Made by a program: the position numbers and the translations under genes | NCBI GenBank assembly: GCA_021782495.1 | Contig: JAJXUV010000002.1 | Coordinates: forward strand, 186,001-250,000 | Origin: Pseudomonadota bacterium | GTDB taxonomy: Bacteria; Pseudomonadota; Gammaproteobacteria; UBA1113 | Direction: 5' to 3' | Length of the DNA: 64,000 nucleotides | Notes under the pieces: generated by a model | Told to the model about the DNA's origin: nothing | Seen by the model: the letters and a program-made list of their open reading frames with translations, nothing else | The model's database searches: none | In this document: one piece after another, positions 43,435 through 52,476 of the stretch | How positions within the stretch are numbered: position 1 is the stretch's first letter | Layout: every line of letters starts with the position of its first letter

Positions 43435-44080
43435 GTGTGTACCCATAAAGTTGATGTTCTTGTATATATTGATAAACGCTGTCCGGCAGCAAAAAACGAA
43501 CGTCCCAATGTGCTGCAATTTGCGAGCGAATGTCGCTGGCAGAAATCATCAATTGCGAGACATTTTGAATGTAAATGCCACCATGCAAGCGTCGGTGCAA
43601 ATCTTCAGCATCGTTCAATTGATGTTGCGCGATAAAATTAGTCAAAACTTCTGTCAGCAAAAAAGGACTTCCTGCGCGCATGCCAACCACAATGTGAACG
43701 TAGTCCAATAATTCTCGCCAAGCTTTCCATTGATCGAGTGCCAAAAAAGCATCGCTGCCCAACAACAAACACAAAGGCCTTTCTTTGAATTCTTGACGTA
43801 AGGATTGAACCGTTTCTATCATGTAAGAAGGGGTATCGCGTCGCAATTCTCGATCGTCTACGCAAAAAGATTTGACCGGTTCGATGGCTAAGCGCAATAA
43901 ACTCAAACGTTGTTCCGCTGTGCCAAAGATTTTTTCTTTGTGGACAGGCAATTTGCAGGGAATAAAACGCACTTCTTCTAAATTTAAAATTTGCATGCAA
44001 TCGAGCGCCAAACGAAGATGACCATAATGAATGGGATCAAAAGCGCCACCTAACAATCCGATGGGTTTGGTCGATGTCAT
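43424..44080 (-). CDS. nadD: Nicotinate-nucleotide adenylyltransferase NadD
   Basis: 218 residues. It converts nicotinate mononucleotide and ATP to deamido-NAD. The nucleotidyltransferase motif GGAFDPIHYGH is at residues 11-21 (His18, His21), and the C-terminal ISASDIRSQI is the ISSTxIR-type motif that binds the phosphate. The length equals E. coli NadD (213). It starts 1 nt after the holA stop and overlaps rsfS, a compact operon. Confidence 0.96.
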   Translation of the reverse strand: MTSTKPIGLLGGAFDPIHYGHLRLALDCMQILNLEEVRFIPCKLPVHKEKIFGTAEQRLSLLRLAIEPVKSFCVDDRELRRDTPSYMIETVQSLRQEFKERPLCLLLGSDAFLALDQWKAWRELLDYVHIVVGMRAGSPFLLTEVLTNFIAQHQLNDAEDLHRRLHGGIYIQNVSQLMISASDIRSQIAAHWDVRFLLPDSVYQYIQEHQLYGYTHDI

Positions 44081-44081
44081 T

Positions 44082-45107
44082 TCATACCTCCAATGTAAAA
44101 GCGAAAGGGGTTTTTGCGGTGCTCATCGTGCAAACCAAGTGACTTAAAATCAATTCAGGTTCACCGGGGAGCACGCCTTTTAAAATTTTATCGCAACGCA
44201 GGGCTTTTTTAAATAAGGCTTGCCATTCAGCATACGGCAATCTTTTGGCCGCTTGTTGTAATGACGCTTTGCGTTGAGGCCATAATTTATAAGCACTGAG
44301 TTCAGCATCCGTGGGAAGAGGATTTCCACTGAATAAAGTGAGCAAACGCAATTCGCGCAATAAAGCCCATATAATTAAATTATTTTCAAAACCTTGTCGG
44401 CTTAAATGCTGCAGTATATTTTCCGCTTTAACTCCTTTACCTTGCAAAATCGCATCCGTGAGCTGGTTCAAGGTGTAATGGCCTTGAGGGGTGAGAAGTG
44501 CCAAAACTTCTGCCTCGCCAATGTTTTGATCGGCATAAGCGAGTTTTAAACTCCGCAAAGCATTTTTGGCCGCCAATAAATTGCCTTCACAATGAAACAG
44601 CAGGGCATCGATGCCGCTGGCATCGAGTTTGAGTTCAAAAGTTTTAATTGATTCGGTTAACCATTTTTGCCATTCTCGTTCGTTTAAGGGCCATAAATTC
44701 ACGAAGACCCCACGCGCTTCAGCCGCTTTATACCACGCACTTTGGTATTGATTATTCTCTAATTTTGAACTTTGAATGATGAGCAAAATATCAGAGTGAA
44801 TGCCTGCCAAACATTCTGAAAAATGAGAAGCACCTTTTTGCGTTAATTTACCCGCATTCAAATGCGCCAATAAAATTTTTCGGTCTTGCCATAAAGAACG
44901 ATTGTGTAAAGCTTGCCATAAAGCAGGATCTTCAAATTGACTGGTCAAAGTGAAATGTTGTTTTTCGGTGAAACCCTGTTCTTGGGCTTTGTTCAAAATC
45001 AAAGACAAAGCTTCTTCTTGCAATATGGCATCTTCACCGCTTAACCAATAAAAAGAGGCGAGATTGCGTTTGAGCGAAAAGGGGAGCTCGGTTAAAGTGA
45101 TTTTCAT
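44082..45107 (-). CDS. holA: DNA polymerase III delta subunit HolA
   Basis: 341 residues, the length of E. coli HolA (343). Delta opens the beta clamp within the clamp loader. Family features: YWLSGEDAILQEEAL near residues 20-34, LLIIQSSKLE (about 110-119) and FHCEGNLLAAKNAL (about 170-183). It belongs to the leuS-lptE-holA-nadD-rsfS cluster. A family A repeat (45165-45240) lies between lptE and holA. Confidence 0.92.
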   Translation of the reverse strand: MKITLTELPFSLKRNLASFYWLSGEDAILQEEALSLILNKAQEQGFTEKQHFTLTSQFEDPALWQALHNRSLWQDRKILLAHLNAGKLTQKGASHFSECLAGIHSDILLIIQSSKLENNQYQSAWYKAAEARGVFVNLWPLNEREWQKWLTESIKTFELKLDASGIDALLFHCEGNLLAAKNALRSLKLAYADQNIGEAEVLALLTPQGHYTLNQLTDAILQGKGVKAENILQHLSRQGFENNLIIWALLRELRLLTLFSGNPLPTDAELSAYKLWPQRKASLQQAAKRLPYAEWQALFKKALRCDKILKGVLPGEPELILSHLVCTMSTAKTPFAFTLEV

Positions 45108-45164
45108 AGCTTGTTTTTAATATCCTGTCATACTGTATGTCATTCCCGCGAAAGTCAACAATTC

Positions 45165-45240
45165 TGTCATCCCTGCGCAAGCAGGGATCTAGTTTCAAAT
45201 AGGGGTTTCTGACTGGATCCCTGCTTGCGCAGGGATGACA
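45165..45240. repeat. Family A repeat (76 bp) that encodes the C-terminus and stop of LptE
   Basis: Inverted pair TGTCATCCCTGCGCAAGCAG ... CTGCTTGCGCAGGGATGACA with 'GCGCAA' cores, as in the copy at 55100, instead of the 'GCGAAA' found elsewhere. The minus-strand lptE frame enters it at 45240 and stops at TGA 45197-45195. A partial copy (ATGTCATTCCCGCGAAAG) precedes it at about 45138. Confidence 0.9.
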
Positions 45241-45842
45241 GAAGTCTTGGTTTGCAAAGCACGCCTCGCCGCGGGAGAATTCAATTGTTGCAACAACAAG
45301 TAAACCGCTTGTTTTTGTAGGCTGACGCGCGTAATGTCTTCCTGAGTCGTGGTGGTTAAAACCGCATCTTGATTGACGGTGTAATTGGTTTGTGTGCTGA
45401 TGGTTTTGGGACCATACAAAGCTTTGCCTTTGTCATCTTCCAAAGTGTAATCCAGATCGAGTACCAGCGTGTATTGTGTGGTTTTGGAACTGGCACTTTG
45501 GCTAAAGGTTGTCGTGTGATAACGTTCATTTTTCAAAGCTAAAGTAATGATTTGTGGTCCAGGGTTCTCTTCTAATTCCACGCCAGAGTGGCCCAGAATT
45601 TGTTTTAGCTGTAAAGTGATTTCGCCATAGGGATTGTCTGAGGTGATATACATTCTTTTAAAATTGTCGCCTAATTTTACATTGCCTCGTAAATGAAAGC
45701 CGCAGCCGGTGAGTATGCCGAGTAACAAGAATAGTAACAGAGTATATAGCCAAAATCTGTCATCCCTGCGAAAGCAGGGATCCAGTTTCAAACCCTGGAT
45801 TCCTGCTTTCGCAGGGATGACAAAGTCTCTTTTATCCCGCAT
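45195..45842 (-). CDS. lptE: LPS-assembly lipoprotein LptE, extended at both ends by repeat sequence
   Basis: 215 residues. LptE is the outer-membrane lipoprotein plug of the LptD channel that inserts LPS. Start ATG 45842 has GGAG 6 nt upstream and overlaps the leuS stop by 11 nt. Lipobox LTGC (Cys47) is followed by GFHLRG, the canonical LptE mature start. Residues about 8-29 are translated family A repeat (VIPAKAGIQ...DPCFRRDD), so the signal peptide is about 46 residues instead of about 20-25. The last 15 residues (SVIPAQAGIQSETPI) and the stop also come from a family A repeat. No start codon between the repeat and the hydrophobic core would give a usable signal, so translation through the repeat seems required (inference). 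Confidence 0.9.
   Translation of the reverse strand: MRDKRDFVIPAKAGIQGLKLDPCFRRDDRFWLYTLLLFLLLGILTGCGFHLRGNVKLGDNFKRMYITSDNPYGEITLQLKQILGHSGVELEENPGPQIITLALKNERYHTTTFSQSASSKTTQYTLVLDLDYTLEDDKGKALYGPKTISTQTNYTVNQDAVLTTTTQEDITRVSLQKQAVYLLLQQLNSPAARRALQTKTSVIPAQAGIQSETPI
45758..45822. repeat. Family A repeat (65 bp) inside the 5' coding part of lptE
   Basis: TGTCATCCCTGCGAAAGCAG ... CTTTCGCAGGGATGACA on the plus strand. The minus-strand lptE frame runs through it without a stop, between the sixth codon and the lipoprotein signal. Core length and spacing equal the intergenic copies at 5067, 52477 and 55100. Confidence 0.92.
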
Positions 45843-48300
45843 TTTTATCTCCAATTACAATATTCAACAAACGCTTTGGAACATAAATCATCTTCTTTAA
45901 CTGAGCCTCTTTAACATAACTTTGTATTTTTGGATCTTTCAAAGCCAGTTCTTTAACCTCTGCTTCGGTGCTGTTGCTAGCAACTTTTAAATGGCCACGC
46001 AATTTCCCATTAATTTGAATGATTAAATCCATTTCATCGCATTGCACTGCGTCTGCATTGACGGTAGGCCAGGGCGCTTCTAAGATATTTTGTCCGGCAT
46101 TTAAAGTTTGCCACAATTCATGGGTTATATGCGGAATGATGGGAGCTAAGACTCTTAGTACGATTTTTACCCCTTCTTGCAGTAGGGCTTTTTCGCCGGC
46201 ACTTTCAATCTGAACTAAATGCTTTTCCAAGAGATTTAAAATTTTCATTGCTCCAGACACAACGGTGTTAAACTGTTGTCGTTCATAATCGTGGTTAATT
46301 TGTTGTAAAACCAAATGCAATTCACGACGCGTGGCTTGTAAGGTTTTGTTTTCTTGATTCCAATCGACCAGGCTTTCTTTTTGAAAATGATTTTTATGCG
46401 TTTGGCAGTAATCCCACAATTTGTATAAGAACCGATTGGCACCATTCACGCCGCTGTCAGACCATTCTAAGCTGGCAGTAGGAGGCGCTGCAAAAATAAT
46501 AAAAAGACGAACCGTGTCTGCGCCGTATTTTTCAATTAAAGCTTGAGGGTCGACAACATTGCCTTTGGATTTAGACATTTTTGCGCCGTCTTTTAAGACC
46601 ATGCCTTGAGTCAATAGACGGGTAAAAGGTTCATCCGAATGAACTAAACCCAAATCGCGCATGGCTTTGTGAAAGAAGCGCGCGTAGAGTAAATGTAAAA
46701 TCGCGTGTTCGATGCCCCCGATGTATTGATCCACCGGCGTCCAATAATCGACGCGTTCATCCAACATCATTTCATCTTGATTGTAAGAAGCAAAACGCGC
46801 GTAATACCAAGACGATTCGATGAAGGTATCGAAGGTATCGGTTTCGCGTGTGGCAGGTTTATGGCATTTGGGACAGAGTGTATTTAAAAATTCAGGTAAA
46901 TTTTTGAGAGGCGATTGTGGATTTTTTAGCGTTATGTTTGCCGGCAAAACAACGGGTAAATCGCTTTCTGCAACGGGTACGCTGCCACAATGAGGGCAAT
47001 GAACCATCGGAATAGGCGTGCCCCAATACCGCTGTCGAGAAACGCCCCAATCACGCAATCTAAAATGCACTTGAGCTTTAGCCTTGTTGGTTTGACCCAA
47101 TTCTTGTAATAAATGGGTGATCGCTTCTTCTGAAGACAAACCCATACAAGAATTCGGTGAGAGGACGGTGCCATAAGCTGTATACGCTTTTTCTTTGAAA
47201 TTCCAATCGCTGCCATCTTTGGGTTGAATCACCGGTTTGATAGGCAGCTCGTATTTTTGTGCGAATTCAAAATCGCGTTGATCGTGTGCGGGAACGGCCA
47301 TCACGGCACCGGTACCGTAATCTAAGAGCACAAAATTCGCCAACCAAATCGGCAAACGTTCGCCAGTCAAAGGATGCAAAGCATACAAACCACTGAAGAT
47401 ACCTTTTTTTTCCAGCGTTGCCAATTGCGCTTCGGCTACTTGTAAATGCGCACATTCTTCTTGAAAAGCCTTGATACTAGGATTATGTTGATGCAAAGTC
47501 TTCAATAAAGGATGCGTTGCAGCAATCGCCAAATAAGTCACACCGGCCAAAGTGTCGAGACGCGTTGAAAATACTTTTAAGATTTCGGTACTGTTTTCCA
47601 CGGCAAACTGAATTTCAGCGCCCAGCGAACGGCCTATCCAATTTTGTTGCATGGTTTTGACTTCGGCAGGCCAGCCGGAAAGTTTGTCTAAATCTTTCAA
47701 CAATTCTTCGGCATAATCGGTGATTTTCAAAAACCATTGCGCAATTTCCTTGCGTTCTATCAAAGCCCCTGAGCGCCAACCGCGACCATCGATGACTTGT
47801 TCATTGGCTAAAACGGTTTGGTCTACGGGATCCCAATTCACCACAGATTTTTTCTGATACACCAAGCCGCGTTTGAAGAATTGAATGAATAACCATTGTT
47901 CCCAGCGATAATATTCTGGGTTACAAGTAGCCAGTTCTCTGTCCCAATCATAGGCCATTCCCAATTGTTTGAGTTGTATGCGCATGTGCTGAATATTTTG
48001 TTCAGTCCAAGTAGAAGCCGCTACCTGATGTTTTAGAGCGGCATTTTCGGCGGGCAATCCAAAAGCATCCCAACCAATGGGTTGCAATACATTTTTGCCG
48101 AGCATTCGTTTGTAACGGGCGATAACATCGCCTAAAGTATAATTACGAACATGTCCCATATGGAGTTGACCACTGGGATAAGGGAACATAGCTAAACTGT
48201 AAAATTTTTCTTGAGTGGTGTTTTCGACTGCTTTGAAAGTCTGATGTGTTTGCCAATACTCTTGTACCTTGGCTTCTATGGTTTTGGCGTTGTAGGACAT
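45832..48300 (-). CDS. leuS: Leucyl-tRNA synthetase
   Basis: 822 residues from ATG 48300 (AGGA upstream; MSYNAKTIEAKVQEYW is the usual start; the frame extends to 48348 without support). Class I synthetase: HxGH motif H47-MGH50, CP1 editing domain in the middle, a zinc-site region with CPHCGS and CPKCHK, and KMSKSKGNVV for ATP. The C-terminal domain ends VKEAQLKKMIYVPKRLLNIVIG. Length close to E. coli LeuS (860). It overlaps lptE downstream, as in the conserved leuS-lptE-holA cluster. Confidence 0.97.
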   Translation of the reverse strand: MSYNAKTIEAKVQEYWQTHQTFKAVENTTQEKFYSLAMFPYPSGQLHMGHVRNYTLGDVIARYKRMLGKNVLQPIGWDAFGLPAENAALKHQVAASTWTEQNIQHMRIQLKQLGMAYDWDRELATCNPEYYRWEQWLFIQFFKRGLVYQKKSVVNWDPVDQTVLANEQVIDGRGWRSGALIERKEIAQWFLKITDYAEELLKDLDKLSGWPAEVKTMQQNWIGRSLGAEIQFAVENSTEILKVFSTRLDTLAGVTYLAIAATHPLLKTLHQHNPSIKAFQEECAHLQVAEAQLATLEKKGIFSGLYALHPLTGERLPIWLANFVLLDYGTGAVMAVPAHDQRDFEFAQKYELPIKPVIQPKDGSDWNFKEKAYTAYGTVLSPNSCMGLSSEEAITHLLQELGQTNKAKAQVHFRLRDWGVSRQRYWGTPIPMVHCPHCGSVPVAESDLPVVLPANITLKNPQSPLKNLPEFLNTLCPKCHKPATRETDTFDTFIESSWYYARFASYNQDEMMLDERVDYWTPVDQYIGGIEHAILHLLYARFFHKAMRDLGLVHSDEPFTRLLTQGMVLKDGAKMSKSKGNVVDPQALIEKYGADTVRLFIIFAAPPTASLEWSDSGVNGANRFLYKLWDYCQTHKNHFQKESLVDWNQENKTLQATRRELHLVLQQINHDYERQQFNTVVSGAMKILNLLEKHLVQIESAGEKALLQEGVKIVLRVLAPIIPHITHELWQTLNAGQNILEAPWPTVNADAVQCDEMDLIIQINGKLRGHLKVASNSTEAEVKELALKDPKIQSYVKEAQLKKMIYVPKRLLNIVIGDKNAG

Positions 48301-48445
48301 GTGTATTCCTAAAGAAATAATGAACCTGACACAGCGAAAGTCTGTCATTACTCGAAGTACCGAGTACAGGCTCCGCCTCGGGGAGTCAAGAAAACTCCAC
48401 GTTCCAACAATCTTTCACAGTGAAATTGTAGTACTTTGTTTTTTT

Positions 48446-48502
48446 ATAGATTTCCTGGATCCCCGGCTTCGGTCGCTACGCGACCTCGCCGAGGATGACA
48501 TA
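48446..48502. repeat. Family E-like repeat, degenerate
   Basis: CCTGGATCCCCGGCTTCGGTCGCTACGCGACC.. ending CGCCGAGGATGACATAAC. The right end (GAGGATGACA) equals that of the copy at 60740-60783, and the centre carries a small palindrome CGGTCGCTACGCGACC. It lies in the 222 bp gap between leuS and the RRM gene. Confidence 0.55.
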
Positions 48503-48522
48503 ACCAGAGTTGATGACGTATT

Positions 48523-48846
48523 TTAGTGGCGTCTGTCGTCACTGTGATGATCTTCTCTGCGAGGCTTAAAAGACCGTCTGTCGCCGCCATTGCTGCCAGG
48601 CGCTTGAGCCAAACTCACACGAATTTGTCGACCATCCAAAGTGGATTGGTCAAATTTTAGAGCAGCATTAGCAGCAGCTTCTGTGTCAAATTCAACAAAA
48701 CCAAAGCCTTTAGAACGACCGCTGAATTTATCCATAATAACAGTGACGCTCACAATCGTTCCGCATTCCGCAAATAGTTGGGTTAACCCCGCTTCATTTG
48801 TTTGATAGTTTAAATTACCAACATAAACTTTCTTCATAGTAGACAT
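48523..48846 (-). CDS. Small RNA-binding protein with a single RRM domain
   Basis: 107 residues. One RRM occupies residues 4-80: RNP2 VYVGNL (7-12) and RNP1 KGFGFVEF (about 46-53), both complete. The remaining 27 residues are Arg/Asp/His-rich (GGDRRSF...DDRRH). Such cyanobacterial- or Legionella-type single-RRM proteins are often cold-induced RNA chaperones (family knowledge). ATG at 48846 with GGAG 8 nt upstream; a second ATG at 48837 is possible. A hairpin lies in the leader, a possible site of post-transcriptional control. Confidence 0.93.
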   Translation of the reverse strand: MSTMKKVYVGNLNYQTNEAGLTQLFAECGTIVSVTVIMDKFSGRSKGFGFVEFDTEAAANAALKFDQSTLDGRQIRVSLAQAPGSNGGDRRSFKPRREDHHSDDRRH

Positions 48847-48873
48847 TCAATTCTCCAAAGATACCTTTCAAAC

Positions 48874-48893
48874 GATAAACCCGGGGGTTTATC
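48874..48893 (-). promoter_or_regulatory. Hairpin in the leader of the RRM gene
   Basis: GATAAACCCG / GGGGTTTATC, 9 of 10 positions pair, 28 nt upstream of the start. It could be an autoregulatory site or an upstream terminator; the sequence does not distinguish them. Confidence 0.45.
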
Positions 48894-49034
48894 AAACTTA
48901 TTACCACACCTAGCCAGTCGGTTTGAAGGCAAAAAGCTTCCAAGTGTCGAGAGTCAAAAAGTAGAGGCAAATGCCATTATAACCTAAAAAAACGGTCTTG
49001 GGAAGAGGCTTGAGTGGAACATAAAATATACAGG

Positions 49035-49445
49035 TTAGAAAAAAGTCTGTTTCAGCACGGCATCGTGAATCAGCACAAGAAAAACAAAGGTACTGAGAAA
49101 AAGGCTGATGCGTTCCAAGCATAAAGACGAGAGACTATAGCTTAAATCACCTTGCGCAAACCCGCGTTGTTGACGATAAAGATATAGGAACAAAGCGCCA
49201 CAGACCGTCACCAATAGGTAAGCTGCGATGATCCAATGCGTGTGAAAATTAAAATGACGAGGATAAACCAAAAAAGTGCCGGTAATAGCTGTTAATAATA
49301 ATAACCACAACAATCCGCTCACCATCCTATAGCGCAGAATATGGTATGTTTGTGGCTTTTTGAGATTCAGTAAAATCAATCCCGTCATTCCGCCCATTAG
49401 CAACATGACTAAGATTAAATGGAAAGCTTTGACAAATCCGGCCAT
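49035..49445 (-). CDS. Small four-helix membrane protein, downstream of ctaE
   Basis: 136 residues from the ATG that overlaps the ctaE stop (TGATG). Four hydrophobic segments, with histidines near or in helices (AFHLILVMLLMGG, FHTHWIIAAYLL, LIHDAVL). The topology resembles the small CopD-like/DUF2269-type membrane proteins that accompany oxidase genes, but I do not recognise a specific family. Translational coupling to ctaE suggests a role in oxidase assembly or heme/copper handling (inference). Confidence 0.7.
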   Translation of the reverse strand: MAGFVKAFHLILVMLLMGGMTGLILLNLKKPQTYHILRYRMVSGLLWLLLLTAITGTFLVYPRHFNFHTHWIIAAYLLVTVCGALFLYLYRQQRGFAQGDLSYSLSSLCLERISLFLSTFVFLVLIHDAVLKQTFF

Positions 49446-50335
49446 CACAACCAATAGACAAGAATAAATAAAAACAACCACACGACGTCGACAAAGTGCC
49501 AGTACCAGGCGATGGCTTCGAAGGCAAAATGGTTAGTCGGCGAAAAATCGCGCCGGAACATGCGGTATAAAATGACGCACAAACCGATGGTTCCGATGGT
49601 GACGTGTAAAGCGTGAAATCCGGTTAGCATAAAAAAAGTGGTGCCATAAATACCCGAAGCCAAAGTCAATCCTTTTTCCATATACGCAATCGTGTATTCA
49701 CGCGCTTGCATGCTTAAGAAGATGATCCCCAATAAAATAGTGATAGATTGAGCGACCAACATCAAAGGGCGTTTGTCTTTGAGTAGGGCCCAGTGCGCGA
49801 CAGTTATGGTCGCTCCGCTGGATAATAATATGAGGGTATTGACCGCTGGGATCCCCCAGGCTTCCATCACCGATTTGGGTGCAATGAAAGCGGCGGGATT
49901 GGGATTCGCCAAGATCGGCCATTGATCCTTAAAATCGGGCCAAAAAATAAGATGCGTTAAATAATAGTGCGCTTGTTCGCCGCTTAAAACCGGCACCGAT
50001 ATCAAACGCGCATAAAAGAGCGCCGCAAAAAAAGCACCGAAAAACATGACTTCGGAAAAAATAAACCAAGCCATTCCCCATCGAAACGAATGATCGACTT
50101 GTTTATCGCTCAAAAGCCCCGCGCGATTTTCACGAATGACGGTGCCGAACCATCCAAACATCATGTAAAATACCATCGCAAGCCCCAAAACAAAGAGGTA
50201 AGGACCGAACTCCAGGCCAAAAAAAGTAGAGTGGTGCAACCAATTTGCCCCACCGAAGGTCGTTAAAAACAAAGCAATGGATCCTTTGAGCGGCCAATTG
50301 CTGGGTTGGGGTAGGTAGTAAGTACCGTGTGCCAT
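49445..50335 (-). CDS. ctaE: Cytochrome c oxidase subunit III
   Basis: 296 residues with seven hydrophobic segments. Blocks WPLKGSIALF, RWGMAWFIFSEVMFFGAFFAALFYARL (cut: MAWFIFSEVMFFGAFF), GFHALHVTIGTIGL and YWHFVDVVWLFLFI are diagnostic. A full-length subunit III of an aa3-type oxidase. It is on the minus strand, while subunits I, II and the assembly genes are on the plus strand; in most gammaproteobacteria it follows ctaG. It is 9 nt downstream of the tetraheme cytochrome gene and coupled to a small membrane protein. Confidence 0.97.
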   Translation of the reverse strand: MAHGTYYLPQPSNWPLKGSIALFLTTFGGANWLHHSTFFGLEFGPYLFVLGLAMVFYMMFGWFGTVIRENRAGLLSDKQVDHSFRWGMAWFIFSEVMFFGAFFAALFYARLISVPVLSGEQAHYYLTHLIFWPDFKDQWPILANPNPAAFIAPKSVMEAWGIPAVNTLILLSSGATITVAHWALLKDKRPLMLVAQSITILLGIIFLSMQAREYTIAYMEKGLTLASGIYGTTFFMLTGFHALHVTIGTIGLCVILYRMFRRDFSPTNHFAFEAIAWYWHFVDVVWLFLFILVYWL

Positions 50336-50344
50336 AAAAACCTC

Positions 50345-51940
50345 TTACCATAAACTATAATTTTGATCGGCGCTGCTTTGCTGCATCATGTATTGCACGG
50401 CGGCTTTCAATTCTGCATCGGTACAATCCGCACACGCGCCGCGTGGAGGATGATTGCCATAACCATTTAAAGTTTTCAAGAATGTTTCTTCAAAACCTTG
50501 GGCAATAATGGGTTTGAAAGCAGCAATATCGCCTACCTTAGGGGCGTTTTTAAAACCAGACGTGTGGCAAATAGCGCAATTGTTTTCATACACCACTTTG
50601 CCATCGGCAATGCTCAATGCTTTGGGAGGAGCGACCGTAGCAGAAGCGCTGCTGCCGCCATAAGCGCTTTGTCCTTGCGCAGCTTGTGCCATATAATCGA
50701 CAGCTAACTGAATTTCTTGATCCGTGCAACTCGCACAAGTGCCTTTGGGCGGCATTCCATTGATGCCATGAATGGCATTGTTGTACAAAGTGGGCATGCC
50801 TTTGGCGAACAAAGGTGTCCAGGCAGCGGTATCGCCATATTTGGGCGCGCCACCAGCGCCGGTTGCGTGACAGCCTGCGCAATAAGTGCCGTAAATACTT
50901 GCTCCTGGACCACCGGAAGAAGTGGGTTTCGGAGGCGTTTCGCTTTCAACGGATTTGATGTAAGTAGCAATGCTGTTTAAATCAGCCGGGGACAAATAAT
51001 GTAAACTGTCTCGATTGACTTCGGCCATACCACCCACTACTTCGCCACCGCCCACCAATTCATTGTGAGTAAAGACGCGCATAATGGTGTCATTGGGGAC
51101 CTCACCCAAACCACTCTTGCTGATGTTCGGTGCATAAGCGCCAGACACATTCGAACCCGCCAAATTGTATTTGGCAATCGGCGCACCCAGCGGCATTTTT
51201 TGACTCAATAAAACATAAGAAGGCGTATGACACATGGCACAGTGACCCGCACCTTCTACAATGTATGCACCGCGATTCCATTCTTCACTTTGATGTGGCA
51301 CATTGACATAGCCCTTATCAGTTGGATGGAAAAATAAGATGCGCCAACCCAATTGCATGAAGCGAATGTTGAAAGGGAAAACCATGTTGTTGGGCGTATT
51401 TTCTTTTTCGACGGCTGGAATGGCATCCAAATACGTTTTCAGCGCGCGCAAGTCTTCATCGCTCAAACGGTTAAAGTAGGGATAAGGAAAGGCCGGATAA
51501 TAATATTGATGCGTGGGTGAAATACCTTCACGCAAGGCTTTAACAAAATCCGCTTCACTCCAATTTCCAATACCGGTTTTTTTATCGGGGGTGATGTTCG
51601 GTGAGTACAAGGTGCCAAAAGGCGTTATAAAAGGGAGACCACCGCCGAAAGTAGGACCTTTTTTCAAGGTATCGGTGTGACAAGCAATGCAATCGCCCAT
51701 TTTAGCAACGTATTCGCCTTGTTTGATCAAAGCCCCCTGCGGACTTGTCGTGTCTACTTTAGGATATTCAGGGTAGTAAGTCGCTTGAGGCGGATTAGCC
51801 ATAAGCGCCAAATTGCCGGTAATTTGCTTGGTTAAATATAATAAGAATCCAATGATAATAACGGATATAAGAATGATCAAACGGATGATTAGTTTTTTAT
51901 GACGAGAAAAAAACGATTTTAGAGTACTCACTATCACCAT
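50345..51940 (-). CDS. Membrane-anchored tetraheme cytochrome c
   Basis: 531 residues. N-terminal anchor helix (about 17-36). Four CxxCH heme sites: C84-C87-H88, C234-C237-H238, C354-C357-H358 and C455-C458-H459. The first two domains resemble the diheme cytochrome subunit of alcohol/aldehyde dehydrogenases; the last two resemble cytochrome c5, each ending in a CxxC pair without His (C402/C405 and C503/C506), a c5 feature. Probably a periplasmic electron carrier that feeds the oxidase encoded around it, perhaps the equivalent of cytochrome c4/c5 donors (inference). First gene of a minus-strand unit with ctaE. Confidence 0.9.
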   Translation of the reverse strand: MVIVSTLKSFFSRHKKLIIRLIILISVIIIGFLLYLTKQITGNLALMANPPQATYYPEYPKVDTTSPQGALIKQGEYVAKMGDCIACHTDTLKKGPTFGGGLPFITPFGTLYSPNITPDKKTGIGNWSEADFVKALREGISPTHQYYYPAFPYPYFNRLSDEDLRALKTYLDAIPAVEKENTPNNMVFPFNIRFMQLGWRILFFHPTDKGYVNVPHQSEEWNRGAYIVEGAGHCAMCHTPSYVLLSQKMPLGAPIAKYNLAGSNVSGAYAPNISKSGLGEVPNDTIMRVFTHNELVGGGEVVGGMAEVNRDSLHYLSPADLNSIATYIKSVESETPPKPTSSGGPGASIYGTYCAGCHATGAGGAPKYGDTAAWTPLFAKGMPTLYNNAIHGINGMPPKGTCASCTDQEIQLAVDYMAQAAQGQSAYGGSSASATVAPPKALSIADGKVVYENNCAICHTSGFKNAPKVGDIAAFKPIIAQGFEETFLKTLNGYGNHPPRGACADCTDAELKAAVQYMMQQSSADQNYSLW

Positions 51941-51977
51941 CCTTGCAATATTAGATTTCCATCATACACGAGCGATT

Positions 51978-52433
51978 TTACTCCGGCAACTGCGAAGAAT
52001 GATGCGTGATCAACTCACAGCCACGATCTGTTGCCCGATACACAAAACTATAACGAGCGGGAACTTCAGTCATTTTGCCATTTTTTACCCCTGAAAAAAT
52101 ATACAAGCCAGAACTTACCGCACCGCCATTGAAAACTTGAACGTATCTTTTACCCAGATAAACCACTTTGGCTTTTTTGTAAGCCTTAAAGAAATGCTTA
52201 AAATAATTTATCCGTTCTTGACGACTGACAATCGGAGCGTCTTTGACTGTCGCCAACAATACGGCTTGCGGCGCATAGAGATTCACAACCGTATCGATTC
52301 GGTTGGAGTCGATAGCTTTAGCCCAGCGCAGATCGGCGGCTTCCACTTGGGCTTTTGAACAATGGGCGAAAATAGAACCAAAGAAAGCCCACAAAAGGCA
52401 GAAGCTTAAAAATTTTGATGAAAAGCGGTGCAT
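51978..52433 (-). CDS. Secreted SnoaL/DUF4440-like (CaMKII association-domain type) protein
   Basis: 151 residues, signal peptide at 1-23. NTF2-like fold: WAKAIDSNRIDTVVNLYAPQAVLLAT near 37-62 and the C-terminal ITHHSSQLPE typical of the CaMKII-AD/DUF4440 group. Function unknown; such domains often bind small ligands or act in the periplasm. It sits 37 nt upstream of the tetraheme cytochrome gene, on the same strand, and may be in its operon. A family A repeat lies 43 nt from its 5' end. Confidence 0.8.
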   Translation of the reverse strand: MHRFSSKFLSFCLLWAFFGSIFAHCSKAQVEAADLRWAKAIDSNRIDTVVNLYAPQAVLLATVKDAPIVSRQERINYFKHFFKAYKKAKVVYLGKRYVQVFNGGAVSSGLYIFSGVKNGKMTEVPARYSFVYRATDRGCELITHHSSQLPE

Positions 52434-52476
52434 CCTTGTCTCCTAGAAATTTGAATAATGACATCATATACCATTC

